Assembly: GCA_964353875.1 (NCBI GenBank)
Contig: CAYGXU010000093.1
Coordinates: forward strand, 1 to 13,561
Reading direction: 5' to 3'
Length of the DNA: 13,561 nucleotides
From: MGNI01 sp964353875
GTDB taxonomy: Bacteria > Chloroflexota > Anaerolineae > Anaerolineales > E44-bin32
Shown here: one piece after another, positions 1 to 8,822 of the stretch
Position numbering within the stretch: the first letter of the stretch is position 1
How the letters are laid out: every line of letters begins with the position of its first letter
Position numbers and translations under genes: made by a program
The notes under the pieces: model-generated
What the model was told of the DNA's origin: nothing
What the model saw: the letters and a program-made list of their open reading frames with translations, nothing else
Databases searched by the model: none

Positions 1-87
1 TAAGATAGCCCCACACCACCCCAAATCTGGCCGCGGGAGTACAGGATGCAATACTCCGTGGAATGCACCCTCTCCCAAAAAGGTCGC

Positions 88-116
88 TTGACAGCAAATA
101 GTCGAGCTTGTACAAT
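88..116 (+). promoter_or_regulatory. Sigma70-type promoter of hppA
   Basis: A perfect -35 hexamer TTGACA (88-93) is followed by a 17-base spacer and a -10 hexamer TACAAT (111-116), one base off consensus. The predicted transcription start is near 123, giving a leader of about 44 bases before the hppA ATG at 167. This is the best promoter match in the window and implies strong housekeeping expression. Sequence match only; no start site has been measured. Confidence 0.75.
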
Positions 117-166
117 CGAATCTCTCCACATTTGTAGAACCAATACGACAGAAGGGAGCAATATCC

Positions 167-2497
167 ATGGAGGGCTTAACTCCTTTTGAGCAAGCAGCTA
201 TATGGAGTGTGCTTGCCATTGCCATCTTGGGTCTTTTCTATGCGGTCTTCTTGCGCTTTCAAATTCTCAAAGAAGATCGCGGCACTGAAAAAATGCAGCA
301 AGTTTGGAATGCAATAAAAGAAGGTGCTGAAGCCTATCTTCGCAAACAATTGAGATCAATCCTCCCGTTGATTCTAATCCTCACAGTAGCCTTGTTTCTC
401 TCGGTCTATATTGTCCCTCCCACTTCCGAAGCCATGGAACGGTTTCGAGGCAGGAGCGAATCGGAAGTGCGACTCATCATCGGTATTGGGAGGGCATTGG
501 CGTTTGTCATGGGTGCCATTTTCAGTCTGACCGTGGGACAAATAGGGATGCGGATGGCCGTTCAAGGAAATGTCCGTGTCGCCTCTGCCGCCCGTGTATC
601 TTTCAGTGATGCCCTGCGAATCGCGTACCGAACTGGCACGATTACGGGTATGCTCACCGATGGCCTGGGCCTATTCGGGGGAACCATCATCTTCATTATT
701 TTCGGTATTGCAGCTCCTGATGCCCTTCTAGGGTTCGGTTTCGGTGGCACTTTGTTGGCTTTATTCATGCGTGTCGGAGGTGGCATCTTCACAAAGGCTG
801 CAGATGTCGGTGCAGATCTTGTGGGGAAAGTGGAAGCTGGAATCCCAGAAGATGATCCGCGCAACCCTGCTGTCGTGGCCGATCTGGTTGGTGACAATGT
901 TGGAGACTGCGCAGGAATGGCTGCAGATATCTTTGAATCCTATGAAGTAACCATTGTCTCCGCCCTAATCCTGGGTCTGGCTTTATGGAGGATAACCGGC
1001 CTGCTTCATTGGATCATTTATCCTCTACTCGTGCGCGGAATCGGAGTCCTATCATCGATTATCGGCACATATCTTGTCCGCAGCGATCCAGGTAAACGTG
1101 GAGATGCGATGAAAGCGATCTTCCGAGGCTTTCTCTCCTCCGCGGCGATATCGGTAGTCCTATTCGGCATCGTTGGATTTCTCTACATGAGAGGGATACC
1201 TGGCGGTTGGTGGCGTACTTTCGTGGCGACCGCTGCGGGTGTTCTCCTGGCCATTATGATCGATCGTCTCACCGAAATATTTACCGGAAGCCATGGTGGT
1301 CCAGTGAAGGAAATAGAAAAATCCACCAGCACGGGCCCAGCAACTACCATCCTCTCCGGTATTGCAGTTGGATATGAATCAAGCGTCTGGTCGATTCTGG
1401 TGATCGCATTATCGATCTGTGTATCGATCCTGGTTTTCGGCACCATCCCGGATATCGCCAGCGCAGATCGAGTAACTTTCGTTCTGTATGGCGTAGCGAT
1501 GACCGGGATTGGAATGCTCACTCTGACGGGCAATAACGTTGCCATGGACTCTTTTGGTCCAATTGCGGACAACGCCAACGGAATTGGGCAGATGTCCTGG
1601 CATGGAATGGTCGATGAGGAGACTCTCCACGCGCAGCAGATCATGTCCGATCTCGACGCCGTTGGCAACACGACAAAAGCCATCACCAAAGGAGTTGCTA
1701 TTGGATCTGCTGTGATCGCAGCAGTGTCACTGTTCGGTTCTTATATTGTGGACGTGAGTCGCGCCCAAGCGAGTCTTAATATTGATCCTTTGAAGCAAAT
1801 ACAGGCGGTTGGGATTCGGGTTGACCTTCCCCAGGTATTTGTGGGCTTACTGATTGGTGGTGCTTTGCCCTGGCTGTTTTCCTCCTTTGCCATCAACAGT
1901 GTAAGTCGTGCGGCATCTCTCATTGTTGAGGAAGCGCGTCGTCAATTCAAGCTAGGAGTCCTAGAAGGAAAGATAAAACCGGATTATACCCAGGCTGTCA
2001 GCATCTCCACCACAGCTGCCCAGAAAGAATTGGTGCCGTTGGCACTCCTGGGGGTCATCACACCGATTGTCATTGGATTAGTTTTGCAGGTGGAGGCGTT
2101 GGGCGGCTTTCTGGCAGGCATTATCCTCTCAGGTCAGCTTCTGGCTGTCTTTATGAACAACGCAGGTGGAGCATGGGACAATGCTAAGAAATTGATTGAG
2201 GATGAACCTGATGAACCAGAAAAGAACCGAGGCAAAGGTTCTGAAAGGCATAAGGCAAGTATTGTTGGCGATACTGTTGGCGATCCCATGAAGGATACCG
2301 CAGGACCTGCGTTGAATCCAATGATCAAAGTTGTTAACCTGGTCTCTGTAATCATTGCTCCCATTGTGGTTAAGTACCAAGATCTGAAGATTGGAGGCTG
2401 GGCTATCGTTATCGCCCTTACACTCATCCTGATCTGGGCAATTCGAAAAAGCAAACGTTCAGCATCGGAAGTGACATTAAAAGAAGTTACAGAATAG
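167..2497 (+). CDS. hppA: Membrane-bound proton-translocating pyrophosphatase, K+-independent type
   Basis: This integral membrane enzyme hydrolyses cytoplasmic pyrophosphate and uses the energy to pump protons across the membrane. The 776-residue protein is dominated by hydrophobic segments, about 16 in this family. The catalytic signatures are present: DVGADLVGKVE (213-223), an acidic DDPRNPAV segment (229-236), the D-x3-D-x3-D series D239/D243/D247, GGAWDNAKK (667-675) and GDTVGDPMKD (701-710), which bind Mg-pyrophosphate. The motif GNTTKAITKG carries Lys504 and Thr507, where K+-dependent enzymes usually have Ala and Gly, so K+-independent pumping is predicted. Na+ pumping is usually found among K+-dependent members and is therefore less likely. 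The ATG has an AGGGAG ribosome site 8 bases upstream and its own promoter at 88-116. The gene appears monocistronic, followed by 554 bp without a gene. Length and motifs are complete, with no sign of damage. Confidence 0.97.
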   Translation: MEGLTPFEQAAIWSVLAIAILGLFYAVFLRFQILKEDRGTEKMQQVWNAIKEGAEAYLRKQLRSILPLILILTVALFLSVYIVPPTSEAMERFRGRSESEVRLIIGIGRALAFVMGAIFSLTVGQIGMRMAVQGNVRVASAARVSFSDALRIAYRTGTITGMLTDGLGLFGGTIIFIIFGIAAPDALLGFGFGGTLLALFMRVGGGIFTKAADVGADLVGKVEAGIPEDDPRNPAVVADLVGDNVGDCAGMAADIFESYEVTIVSALILGLALWRITGLLHWIIYPLLVRGIGVLSSIIGTYLVRSDPGKRGDAMKAIFRGFLSSAAISVVLFGIVGFLYMRGIPGGWWRTFVATAAGVLLAIMIDRLTEIFTGSHGGPVKEIEKSTSTGPATTILSGIAVGYESSVWSILVIALSICVSILVFGTIPDIASADRVTFVLYGVAMTGIGMLTLTGNNVAMDSFGPIADNANGIGQMSWHGMVDEETLHAQQIMSDLDAVGNTTKAITKGVAIGSAVIAAVSLFGSYIVDVSRAQASLNIDPLKQIQAVGIRVDLPQVFVGLLIGGALPWLFSSFAINSVSRAASLIVEEARRQFKLGVLEGKIKPDYTQAVSISTTAAQKELVPLALLGVITPIVIGLVLQVEALGGFLAGIILSGQLLAVFMNNAGGAWDNAKKLIEDEPDEPEKNRGKGSERHKASIVGDTVGDPMKDTAGPALNPMIKVVNLVSVIIAPIVVKYQDLKIGGWAIVIALTLILIWAIRKSKRSASEVTLKEVTE

Positions 2498-2701
2498 TCC
2501 ATCTCATCATTCAATCTGTTGCTCTATCTCCCATGAGATCTTGATCAGCCTGCTATAGAACTTGATGAAGGTCTCGTACGATCAATTTCAACGAACCTAT
2601 TAGGCAATGACCTGACATTCGACCAAAGTAATCTTCCAGGCACGAATCTATCTCATTTTGGTGGTTGGTCTCTTCGAAGGGGGGAATAAATAGGAATTTG
2701 T

Positions 2702-2721
2702 CAATGAAATTGAATTCATTG
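2702..2721. repeat. Small inverted repeat (hairpin) downstream of hppA
   Basis: CAATGAA (2702-2708) pairs perfectly with TTCATTG (2715-2721) around a 6-base loop. The stem is AT-rich and has no T-tract after it. It could be a weak hairpin or a chance palindrome. Confidence 0.3.
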
Positions 2722-2930
2722 GCAGGATTCCAGGCGTGAAGAATTCATTTTTTGCTCGTAACATTCTCTACATTTCATTTAATCTTTCCAATGACCGTGC
2801 AAGATGACCCTAAAATTCCTGGCAATGACACATTAATGGTTCCATCAACAGGCTGGCTTCTATCCAGATGGGACATAACATCTTTGTGGCCATCATGGAC
2901 ACTTCATATCCAATGATCCTTATCGGACCT

Positions 2931-2948
2931 GCTCCTTTGAGAAGGAGC
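2931..2948. repeat. Small inverted repeat (hairpin) upstream of the deacetylase gene
   Basis: GCTCCTT (2931-2937) pairs perfectly with AAGGAGC (2942-2948) around the tetraloop TGAG. It lies about 100 bp before the deacetylase start. There is no T-run on either side, so it is not a clear terminator. It could be an mRNA leader hairpin or an operator. Confidence 0.4.
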
Positions 2949-3051
2949 GAATTTATGCAACAATCAGGTCTATGAGGATAGAATGTACTGTAAGTTCATT
3001 AAGAAAATTGGGACTTAGATTTGAGCAATTTAGAAATAAATTGGGAACCTT

Positions 3052-4095
3052 ATGGAATTGAACTCTATTGCTTTGACTTTCGTACCCTCAAACGATCATG
3101 ATTTACATGGGCATCCTGAGAATCCCAACCGTTTCAATTACTTCGAACGGTTTCATTCCCTTCCCATTGCGGAACATTTCATTGTCATCCCCCCCCAGCC
3201 AGCGGATGAAGAGCTGATCTTGCGCGTCCATCCTCAACAATATCTGGAGGCGTTAAAGCAAGCCGCAGAGCAAGGGCCAGGCTACTTAGACTATGGCGAC
3301 ACCTATATCACTCCTGCTTCCTATGAAGCTGCACGAATGGCTGCGGGAGGCGTTCTGCAAGTGCTTGAAGCGATCATCGAAAAGCGAGCAAAACGTGGTT
3401 TTGCCATGATTCGCCCTCCTGGCCACCACGCCACACAAACCCGCGCAATGGGTTTCTGCATACTCAACAACATCGCCATCGCTGCTCGACATGCCCAAAC
3501 CATGGGAATGAGCAAAATCCTCATCGTTGATTTCGACGTTCACCATGGCAATGGGACGCAGCAAATCTTTGAAGCAGATCCTACCGTCTCTTATTTCTCA
3601 ACTCACCAATCCGGAATATTTCCGGGAACCGGATACCTGCACGAAAAAGGAATCGGCGCCGGAGAAGGTACGGTAGTCAACATTCCATTGCCTGGGAGGA
3701 CAGGGGATCAAGGGCTCATATCGATATTTGAACGAATCCTGCTTCCCATTAGCCGCCGTTTTGCTCCTGATATGATTATGGTTTCAGCTGGCTTTGATGG
3801 TCACTGGCGTGATCCATTGGCTAATCTCATCCTGACAAGGGATGGATACTACCATCTCAGTGAAATCCTGTCATCCATGGCTGATTCTCTCTGCCAGGGT
3901 CGGCTGCTTTTCGTCCTTGAAGGCGGATATGATCCCAAAACACTTCAGGAATCGATTGCGGAGATCCTCTCTGCGATCGCTGGTTCGCCGAGCCCGTTCA
4001 AGGAGAAAGACAAAGCTCCCTACGAAGAAGTCTCAATCGAAGACTTAATTGAGCGAGTAATATCGATCCATGGCCTCAAAAATGACGTTCAATAG
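3052..4095 (+). CDS. Histone deacetylase-family (class II-like) zinc amidohydrolase
   Basis: This is a 347-residue arginase/deacetylase-fold enzyme that removes acetyl groups from lysines or from small acetylated amines such as polyamines. Bacterial members are often annotated as histone deacetylase-like amidohydrolase, acetoin utilisation protein or acetylpolyamine amidohydrolase. Visible landmarks are the HPENPNR motif near the N-terminus (21-27), the catalytic His pair in RPPGHHA (H125, H126), the GF pair of the substrate channel (134-135), the zinc ligands D162 and H164 in DFDVHHGNGT, the third zinc ligand D249 in SAGFDGH, and the transition-state Tyr293 in EGGYDP. All expected catalytic residues are present, so it should be active. 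The real substrate cannot be read from sequence. The ATG at 3052 starts directly with the family's N-terminal strand; only a weak GGGA lies upstream. It stands alone, with gaps of more than 500 bp on both sides. Confidence 0.93.
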   Translation: MELNSIALTFVPSNDHDLHGHPENPNRFNYFERFHSLPIAEHFIVIPPQPADEELILRVHPQQYLEALKQAAEQGPGYLDYGDTYITPASYEAARMAAGGVLQVLEAIIEKRAKRGFAMIRPPGHHATQTRAMGFCILNNIAIAARHAQTMGMSKILIVDFDVHHGNGTQQIFEADPTVSYFSTHQSGIFPGTGYLHEKGIGAGEGTVVNIPLPGRTGDQGLISIFERILLPISRRFAPDMIMVSAGFDGHWRDPLANLILTRDGYYHLSEILSSMADSLCQGRLLFVLEGGYDPKTLQESIAEILSAIAGSPSPFKEKDKAPYEEVSIEDLIERVISIHGLKNDVQ

Positions 4096-4742
4096 ACATT
4101 CTCAATATAGTTATGCATGCTTCTATGATTTATTGGGACTAAAAATCATCCTTGAGCACAACCAAAAAGGGGGTGTATTCCATCTAAGGCGGTATTTGTT
4201 TCCAACCTGGGATAAATTCGGGCTTTGGATCTGTCTATATAGCAAAGAGCCCATTCCATTTATAGGATGCAATTAGAGTATTTGATCATTAACGGCGGAA
4301 TGATCCAATGACATGATCGATATTTTCGCGTGCTCCTAAGCCCGGCGGAAAATTGCCAGGCTCATGCAAAAGGGGCTAAAGCACCCTGTGTGTCCGACCT
4401 TGGAAAACCTCACATTTTAATAGATATCCTTCAGGTCTGAGCGATCGATCTATTCCACAATCATCCAGTGAGCATGTTATTTATTCCTCAACCGCCGTTT
4501 TTAATCCTGCAAGATCATCAAGCGGCTCATTTTAGATGCTCGAAAGGCATTGATCTATGCTCTCGGCCATGAATGGTCATCTGTAGCATCTTTTGGGCAT
4601 GGGGGACAATCCCAAACCCCAAATATCCATATCCGCCGGGGCTCAGAGCGATGGAGTTCCCTTTGATGGAATACGCCGGGTTAAAAAGGTTCACCTTGCG
4701 TTAAGCTTCTAACTGTTGCATACTTAATAATAAGGTAGTCGA
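4096..4742. other. Intergenic region upstream of the TPR gene
   Basis: These 647 bp hold no recognisable gene. Observed structure: TTTGGG (4592-4597) can pair with CCCAAA (4611-4616), and a GC-richer patch (about 4635-4680) contains short self-complementary pieces. I compared that patch with fluoride and other common riboswitch patterns and it does not fit. A weak promoter candidate is TTGCGT (4696-4701) with a 17-base spacer to CATACT (4719-4724). It has four of six -10 matches and lies about 18 bases before the TPR start codon. A - strand ORF of 55 codons (4694-4527) is open but unrecognised. Confidence 0.5.
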
Positions 4743-7700
4743 ATGGCAGAAGTGAATTTAAGAACATATTCAAAAGAGATCGATAGTCTTATCGAAGAAG
4801 GTCAGCAAGTCGAGGAAGCCATCGCGCATTGTCGCCATATTTTAAAAACCTACCCCAAGCACATAGAAACCTATCGCCTGCTCGGAAAAGCCTATCTTGA
4901 ATCAAAACGGTACGGTGATGCGGCTGATATCTTCCAACGCGTCCTTTCTGCGATGCCGGATGACCTGGTTTCCCATGCTGGAATGGCCATCATTCGGGAA
5001 GACGAAGGCAATCTAGACGCTTCAATCTGGCACATGGAACGCGCTTCTGAGGTAAAACCAGGGAATGTTGCCATTGAGCAGGAATTAAAGCGCCTTATCG
5101 GAAGACGGGACGGGCTTGAGCCTCAACGCGCTCGTCCCACCCGAGGCGCATTGGCGCGTATGTACTATAATGGGGAACTCTATCCCTACGCCGTCAATGA
5201 ATTGCGTTTGGCTTTAGAGGAGGATGAGGATCGACCTGATCTCCAAATCCTGCTCGCGAAAACTTTCTGGTATACGGATCAACGCCTAGAGGCCGCTAAC
5301 CTTTGTAACCAAATTATCGAGAAACTCCCTTATTGCTATGATGCAAATCGCATTACCGCTACCCTCCTCCAGGCCAGTGGAAAATCAGAAGAAGCTACTA
5401 TTAATCTACGTCGGTTGATTGCATTGGATCCCTATATCGCATTCACCGACAACCCTATGGATGACCCCAATCAAGTTGAGGTGAGCGCCATTCAAATTGA
5501 GAAATACGCATGGACGCAGGGTCGAGCTTTACCTTCTTCGGAAGCGGAACAACCTGATTGGGCAGCCTCATTGGGTGTCAACCTAAAAGGAGATACGGGA
5601 GCCTCAGCCGAAGAAAAGGAAATGCCTGCGTGGCTTAAATACTCCGAGAGCACTGAAACTCAGGAACCAGCCGAACAAGAGACTCCTGTTTCAGTTCATC
5701 CCTTTGCCGGGGCAAAACCCCCGCCAGGGGTTGATATCCCCGAATGGATGAAAGAAGTAGGATGGCAAGAGGGCACTGGTGAAGCGATTGAGGGTCCAAT
5801 CGATTTCTCAAGTGAACTGGAAGAGCCTTCTTTCACTACTGGGTCTTCCGATGAACCCCTCACACCCGCCCGAATCCCTAACTGGCTAAGTGAGATCAGT
5901 CCACGGGATCAAATCCCCCAGGAAGAAGCCAAAATTAGCCTATCTCCCATATCCAAAGGAGATCAAGGAGAGTCGGAACAGGTATTCCCAGATTGGATTG
6001 GCGATCTTGGCTTTGAGGCAGGGGAAACAATAGACGAAGATGAAGCTTTTGCCGAAGATCAAAGGCCATTCACAGGAGCAACCCAAGAACCAGCGCAAGA
6101 GGACGTCTCTGAGATCTCACAAGAACTTCCCCCCTGGCTTGAACCTTCCATCCCAGGTGCAACAGACACGATTGTAAGTTGGCTGGGGAACAAATCCTTC
6201 GAAAAACCCCCTTCTCTTCCTGAAGACGTCCCCCCATGGATGCGTGGAACAGGTCCCCTTCAAGAGATCATGCCTGAAGAAGCAAAAATACCTTCGGCTG
6301 AAAAAGGATGGGAACAGTTCGACGAGATTCCAAAACCATCTGAAGAGCCAATCATCAAGTCGCCCTTTGATGAGATTGCATTCGAAACGGTAAAAGCTGA
6401 AGAAGAAGGTCTCCGCTCCGAAGCAGAAGAGCTTTTCCCGAGCGAAATTGCCTCTACAAAGAGCACTCCAGATTGGTTGGAAGCCATTTCTGAAGTAGAA
6501 GGTGAAAAGATAGAAAGCAAGGGCATCACACCCGACGAGGCGCCTGATTGGCTTGAGCAATACGAAACACCCTCAGAAGAGCCGACAGCCACTGCACAAC
6601 CCTACATAACACCCGAATGGCTAACGGAGATCGAAGAGGAGGAATTCGAACCTGCTATTGAAGAAAGCATAAAAGAAGAAGAACCGCCTGAATGGCTGAA
6701 AGAAGTAATAACAGAAGATATCCCTCAAGTAGAGGCTGAACAGGTCTTCGAAGGTGAGAAAAAGCCTGATTGGCTGGAAGGTTTGGCCGAGGCGGATATG
6801 GTCGAGGGTAAAACGCCCTCTGAAGAAACGGAAGCTCCTCCCGGATGGATTGCAGAACTAAGCTATGGAGAAAGCGAGCAGGCTCCGGCTGAAACTCCTC
6901 AAGAAGAGGAGCCGCCGGATTGGATTCGAGTTTTAGCTGAGACAGAGATTAAAGCGGAACCGGAAGCGACATTGGATGCGGAAAGCCCTCCAGATTGGGT
7001 TACAGGCGTAAGCCTTCCACAATTGGAAGAGGGAGTCAAAGCTCCTGGGATTGAAGAAGAACCTCCCTCCTGGTTGCAGCAGTTAGGACCAGTGCCCATC
7101 GAAGCTGAAGCCATACCAGAAGAAACGCCTTTTAAAATCCCGTTAGCGACTGTATCCGAGGAACTTGAAGCAGAAACATCCGAATGGCTTTCTGACATTC
7201 AAGAACCATCGCCCATCTATGAGGAAGAAATATCCAGGCGTATGCAAGTGTTCGGTGGAGAAAAATCCAAAGAAGACATATCAACACTTAAAGCACCGGA
7301 AATTGGAAAAGCAGAAGCGCCACCTCCTGCTCTTTCAGAAAGCCCCCTTCCAGCAGATCAAGCGCCTGATTGGTTGCAGGATATCGCCTTCACCGAAGCT
7401 GAGACTCCAGAGACTCCAATTAAAGAAGGTCCAGATTGGCTTACCGAAATTGAAGTAACCGAACAAGAACCTACTTTGGTATCCCAGAGAAAGACTCCAG
7501 AAGAAGTTCTCTTCGGTTCAACCGATGTCGTGCCTGAACCTGATCGAGAGGAGAGGGTTAGACAAGAAGAAGCGGTTTGGGAACTTGAATTTGAAACACC
7601 AGAGATTATCCCCGAGGATGTCGGTGAAATCACTGAAGCAGATTTTCAATCCAGGCTAATGTGGCTACAAGAAACAGCGCAAGAGGTAACAGCTGAGCCG

Positions 7701-8750
7701 GAAATAATTAAAGAACAGCCTGAAGCTGTTCAACATGTCACCTCCCTAGAAGAACTTGTCCCATCAATGGAAAGCCCAATGGAAGATGAAGAGGTCTTCA
7801 GCTTTCTTGAAGATTTAGCAGCCAGCCAAGTGACCGACGAAGGTGAGATTGCCTTACCACCTATAGAAGCAGTCCCTGAACAACTAACCGAAGCAATAAT
7901 TGAGGAAGAGCAACCTCTAGCTGGAACTCAAGCATACCCCGAGGAGTTGGATGAAAGTCTAATGTGGCTAGAGCAATTGGCTGTGGACGAAAAGGGTGAA
8001 AGTCCGGTATCTTTTACCGGAACCAATGCTGATGAAGATTTATTTCCCGCAGAGATGCCAGATTGGCTTGAAGAAGTTGCCGAGAGGCAAGGAAAACCAA
8101 TTGAGCAGATCAAAGGTGGGGAGAAAATCGAGCAACAACTCGGTGAACCTGAATGGCCTCCCATGCTCGAATTCCCTACGGAGGAAAAGCTCCCGGATGA
8201 GCAAGTTCGTACAACGGCTGAGATCGAAGAAGATTTCCTCGTTGAGGAAGACATTCCAGCAATTCCTTCTGTACGGAAGAAGTGGGCACCTCCATCAAGC
8301 GAAGTGACTCAACCTGAAATGAAAACGCCCACAGAAGAAGCACAACCGTTAGCCAGGGAAACACCCGATCGTGAAGGAGAGTGGGAAATCAGGAAACACC
8401 TCGGAGCAGCACCAGCCTCAAGACCAACTGCTCCTAAAGAAACAACAGCACTCCCTGTAAAAGCACCGCTGCCATCCAAGCCAGCAGAACGGAAATTATC
8501 TCCTCTTGAGATCCTAGATTTAGCTCGTGTTGCTTTCGAAAAGGGGAATGTTGAGCAGGCGTTAGATCAATACTCGAAATTAATCGATCGAGGCGCTGAG
8601 CTCGAAACGATTATTACTGATCTTACAACTGCAATTGATCGTACACCCAACGCTCCGTTATTATGGCAGGTTTTAGGAGACGCATATATGAAGAAAGGGG
8701 AGATCTCCGAAGCCATTGAAGCCTACCGGCATGGTATGGAAGCCTTATAA
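4743..8750 (+). CDS. Giant acidic TPR protein with a P-x-W-L motif array
   Basis: This 1335-residue protein has no recognised enzymatic domain. Residues about 7-235 form a run of tetratricopeptide repeats, for example the YRLLGKAYLESKRYGDAADI unit near residue 44. Residues about 1251-1335 form two or three more, ending in the helical pair around LGDAYMKKGEISEAIEAYRHG near the C-terminus. Between them lie about 1000 residues rich in Glu, Pro, Ser and Thr, probably disordered, carrying 23 short W-[LIMV] motifs. No signal peptide or membrane segment is seen, so it is probably cytoplasmic. TPRs bind protein partners, so a scaffold or adaptor role is an inference. From memory, Chloroflexota genomes encode similar TPR proteins with repeated W-L-x-x-L-A motifs, usually of unknown function. 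The ATG is preceded by AAGG with 7-base spacing. A hairpin terminator follows 28 bases after the stop codon. Confidence 0.85.
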   Translation: MAEVNLRTYSKEIDSLIEEGQQVEEAIAHCRHILKTYPKHIETYRLLGKAYLESKRYGDAADIFQRVLSAMPDDLVSHAGMAIIREDEGNLDASIWHMERASEVKPGNVAIEQELKRLIGRRDGLEPQRARPTRGALARMYYNGELYPYAVNELRLALEEDEDRPDLQILLAKTFWYTDQRLEAANLCNQIIEKLPYCYDANRITATLLQASGKSEEATINLRRLIALDPYIAFTDNPMDDPNQVEVSAIQIEKYAWTQGRALPSSEAEQPDWAASLGVNLKGDTGASAEEKEMPAWLKYSESTETQEPAEQETPVSVHPFAGAKPPPGVDIPEWMKEVGWQEGTGEAIEGPIDFSSELEEPSFTTGSSDEPLTPARIPNWLSEISPRDQIPQEEAKISLSPISKGDQGESEQVFPDWIGDLGFEAGETIDEDEAFAEDQRPFTGATQEPAQEDVSEISQELPPWLEPSIPGATDTIVSWLGNKSFEKPPSLPEDVPPWMRGTGPLQEIMPEEAKIPSAEKGWEQFDEIPKPSEEPIIKSPFDEIAFETVKAEEEGLRSEAEELFPSEIASTKSTPDWLEAISEVEGEKIESKGITPDEAPDWLEQYETPSEEPTATAQPYITPEWLTEIEEEEFEPAIEESIKEEEPPEWLKEVITEDIPQVEAEQVFEGEKKPDWLEGLAEADMVEGKTPSEETEAPPGWIAELSYGESEQAPAETPQEEEPPDWIRVLAETEIKAEPEATLDAESPPDWVTGVSLPQLEEGVKAPGIEEEPPSWLQQLGPVPIEAEAIPEETPFKIPLATVSEELEAETSEWLSDIQEPSPIYEEEISRRMQVFGGEKSKEDISTLKAPEIGKAEAPPPALSESPLPADQAPDWLQDIAFTEAETPETPIKEGPDWLTEIEVTEQEPTLVSQRKTPEEVLFGSTDVVPEPDREERVRQEEAVWELEFETPEIIPEDVGEITEADFQSRLMWLQETAQEVTAEPEIIKEQPEAVQHVTSLEELVPSMESPMEDEEVFSFLEDLAASQVTDEGEIALPPIEAVPEQLTEAIIEEEQPLAGTQAYPEELDESLMWLEQLAVDEKGESPVSFTGTNADEDLFPAEMPDWLEEVAERQGKPIEQIKGGEKIEQQLGEPEWPPMLEFPTEEKLPDEQVRTTAEIEEDFLVEEDIPAIPSVRKKWAPPSSEVTQPEMKTPTEEAQPLARETPDREGEWEIRKHLGAAPASRPTAPKETTALPVKAPLPSKPAERKLSPLEILDLARVAFEKGNVEQALDQYSKLIDRGAELETIITDLTTAIDRTPNAPLLWQVLGDAYMKKGEISEAIEAYRHGMEAL
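5550..8084 (+). repeat. Array of 23 P-x-W-[LIMV] short motifs inside the TPR protein
   Basis: The central region (W273 to W1108) holds 19 strict P-x-W motifs, for example QPDW, MPAWL, IPEWM, IPNWL, FPDWI, KPDWL, PPDWI and MPDWL. It also holds four looser ones (VSWL, SEWL and two LMWL). Spacing averages about 38 residues but is irregular. Most are followed three or four positions later by another aliphatic residue and then acids, giving a consensus like P-D-W-L-x-x-[LIV]-x-E. Intervening sequence is not conserved, so these look like short linear binding motifs rather than folded repeats. The last copies shift towards LMWLE-x-LA. Confidence 0.85.
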
Positions 8751-8778
8751 GTCTATGCCGGTTATCCCTGGCGACATC

Positions 8779-8810
8779 CGAACTCGGGCTCATTCCCGAG
8801 TTCGCATTTT
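8779..8810 (+). terminator. Intrinsic terminator after the TPR gene, abutting ndk
   Basis: CGAACTCGGG (8779-8788) pairs perfectly over 10 bp with CCCGAGTTCG (8795-8804) around a 6-base loop CTCATT. CA then TTTT follow (8807-8810). This is the strongest hairpin seen in the window. It sits 28 bases after the TPR stop and ends immediately before ndk translation signals. It should end most TPR transcripts or act as an attenuator for read-through into ndk. Confidence 0.75.
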
Positions 8811-8812
8811 AT

Positions 8813-8817
8813 GGAGG
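8813..8817 (+). promoter_or_regulatory. Ribosome binding site that decides the ndk start
   Basis: GGAGG at 8813-8817 is followed by 5 bases and TTG at 8823. The upstream in-frame ATG at 8811 has only the terminator hairpin and a T-run before it, with no ribosome site. This site therefore favours TTG 8823. Confidence 0.65.
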
Positions 8818-8822
8818 AACCT

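Larger units (their letters stand above)
2498..3051. other. Intergenic region without a supported gene
   Basis: This 554 bp stretch separates hppA from the deacetylase gene. No frame gives a recognisable protein. One + strand frame stays open for about 50 codons (roughly 2538-2690), but the product resembles nothing I know and it has no convincing start. Two small perfect hairpins lie here (2702-2721 and 2931-2948). Neither is followed by a T-run, so I do not call a terminator for hppA. The promoter of the downstream gene must lie here, but no -35/-10 pair stands out. Confidence 0.6.

Noticed and set aside
36..57. Imperfect hairpin GGAGTA/TACTCC upstream of hppA
   Set aside because: Only 6 bp with a 10-base loop and no T-tract; too weak to call a terminator of an unseen upstream gene.
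4070..4276. ORF overlapping the end of the deacetylase gene
   Set aside because: The product resembles no family, it begins inside the deacetylase coding region and has no ribosome site.
4630..4685. GC-richer patch containing GCGATGGAGTTCC, reminiscent of the fluoride (crcB) riboswitch core
   Set aside because: The second conserved strand and the pairing needed for the pseudoknot are missing, and the downstream gene is a TPR protein rather than a fluoride exporter.
4527..4694. - strand ORF of 55 codons starting GTG, with a glycine-rich product
   Set aside because: No ribosome site, no recognised similarity, and it lies opposite the TPR gene's likely promoter; a chance ORF is as likely.
6117..6560. 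Long - strand ORFs within the TPR gene
   Set aside because: They are shadows produced by the biased Glu/Pro codons of the acidic repeat region and have no plausible protein character.
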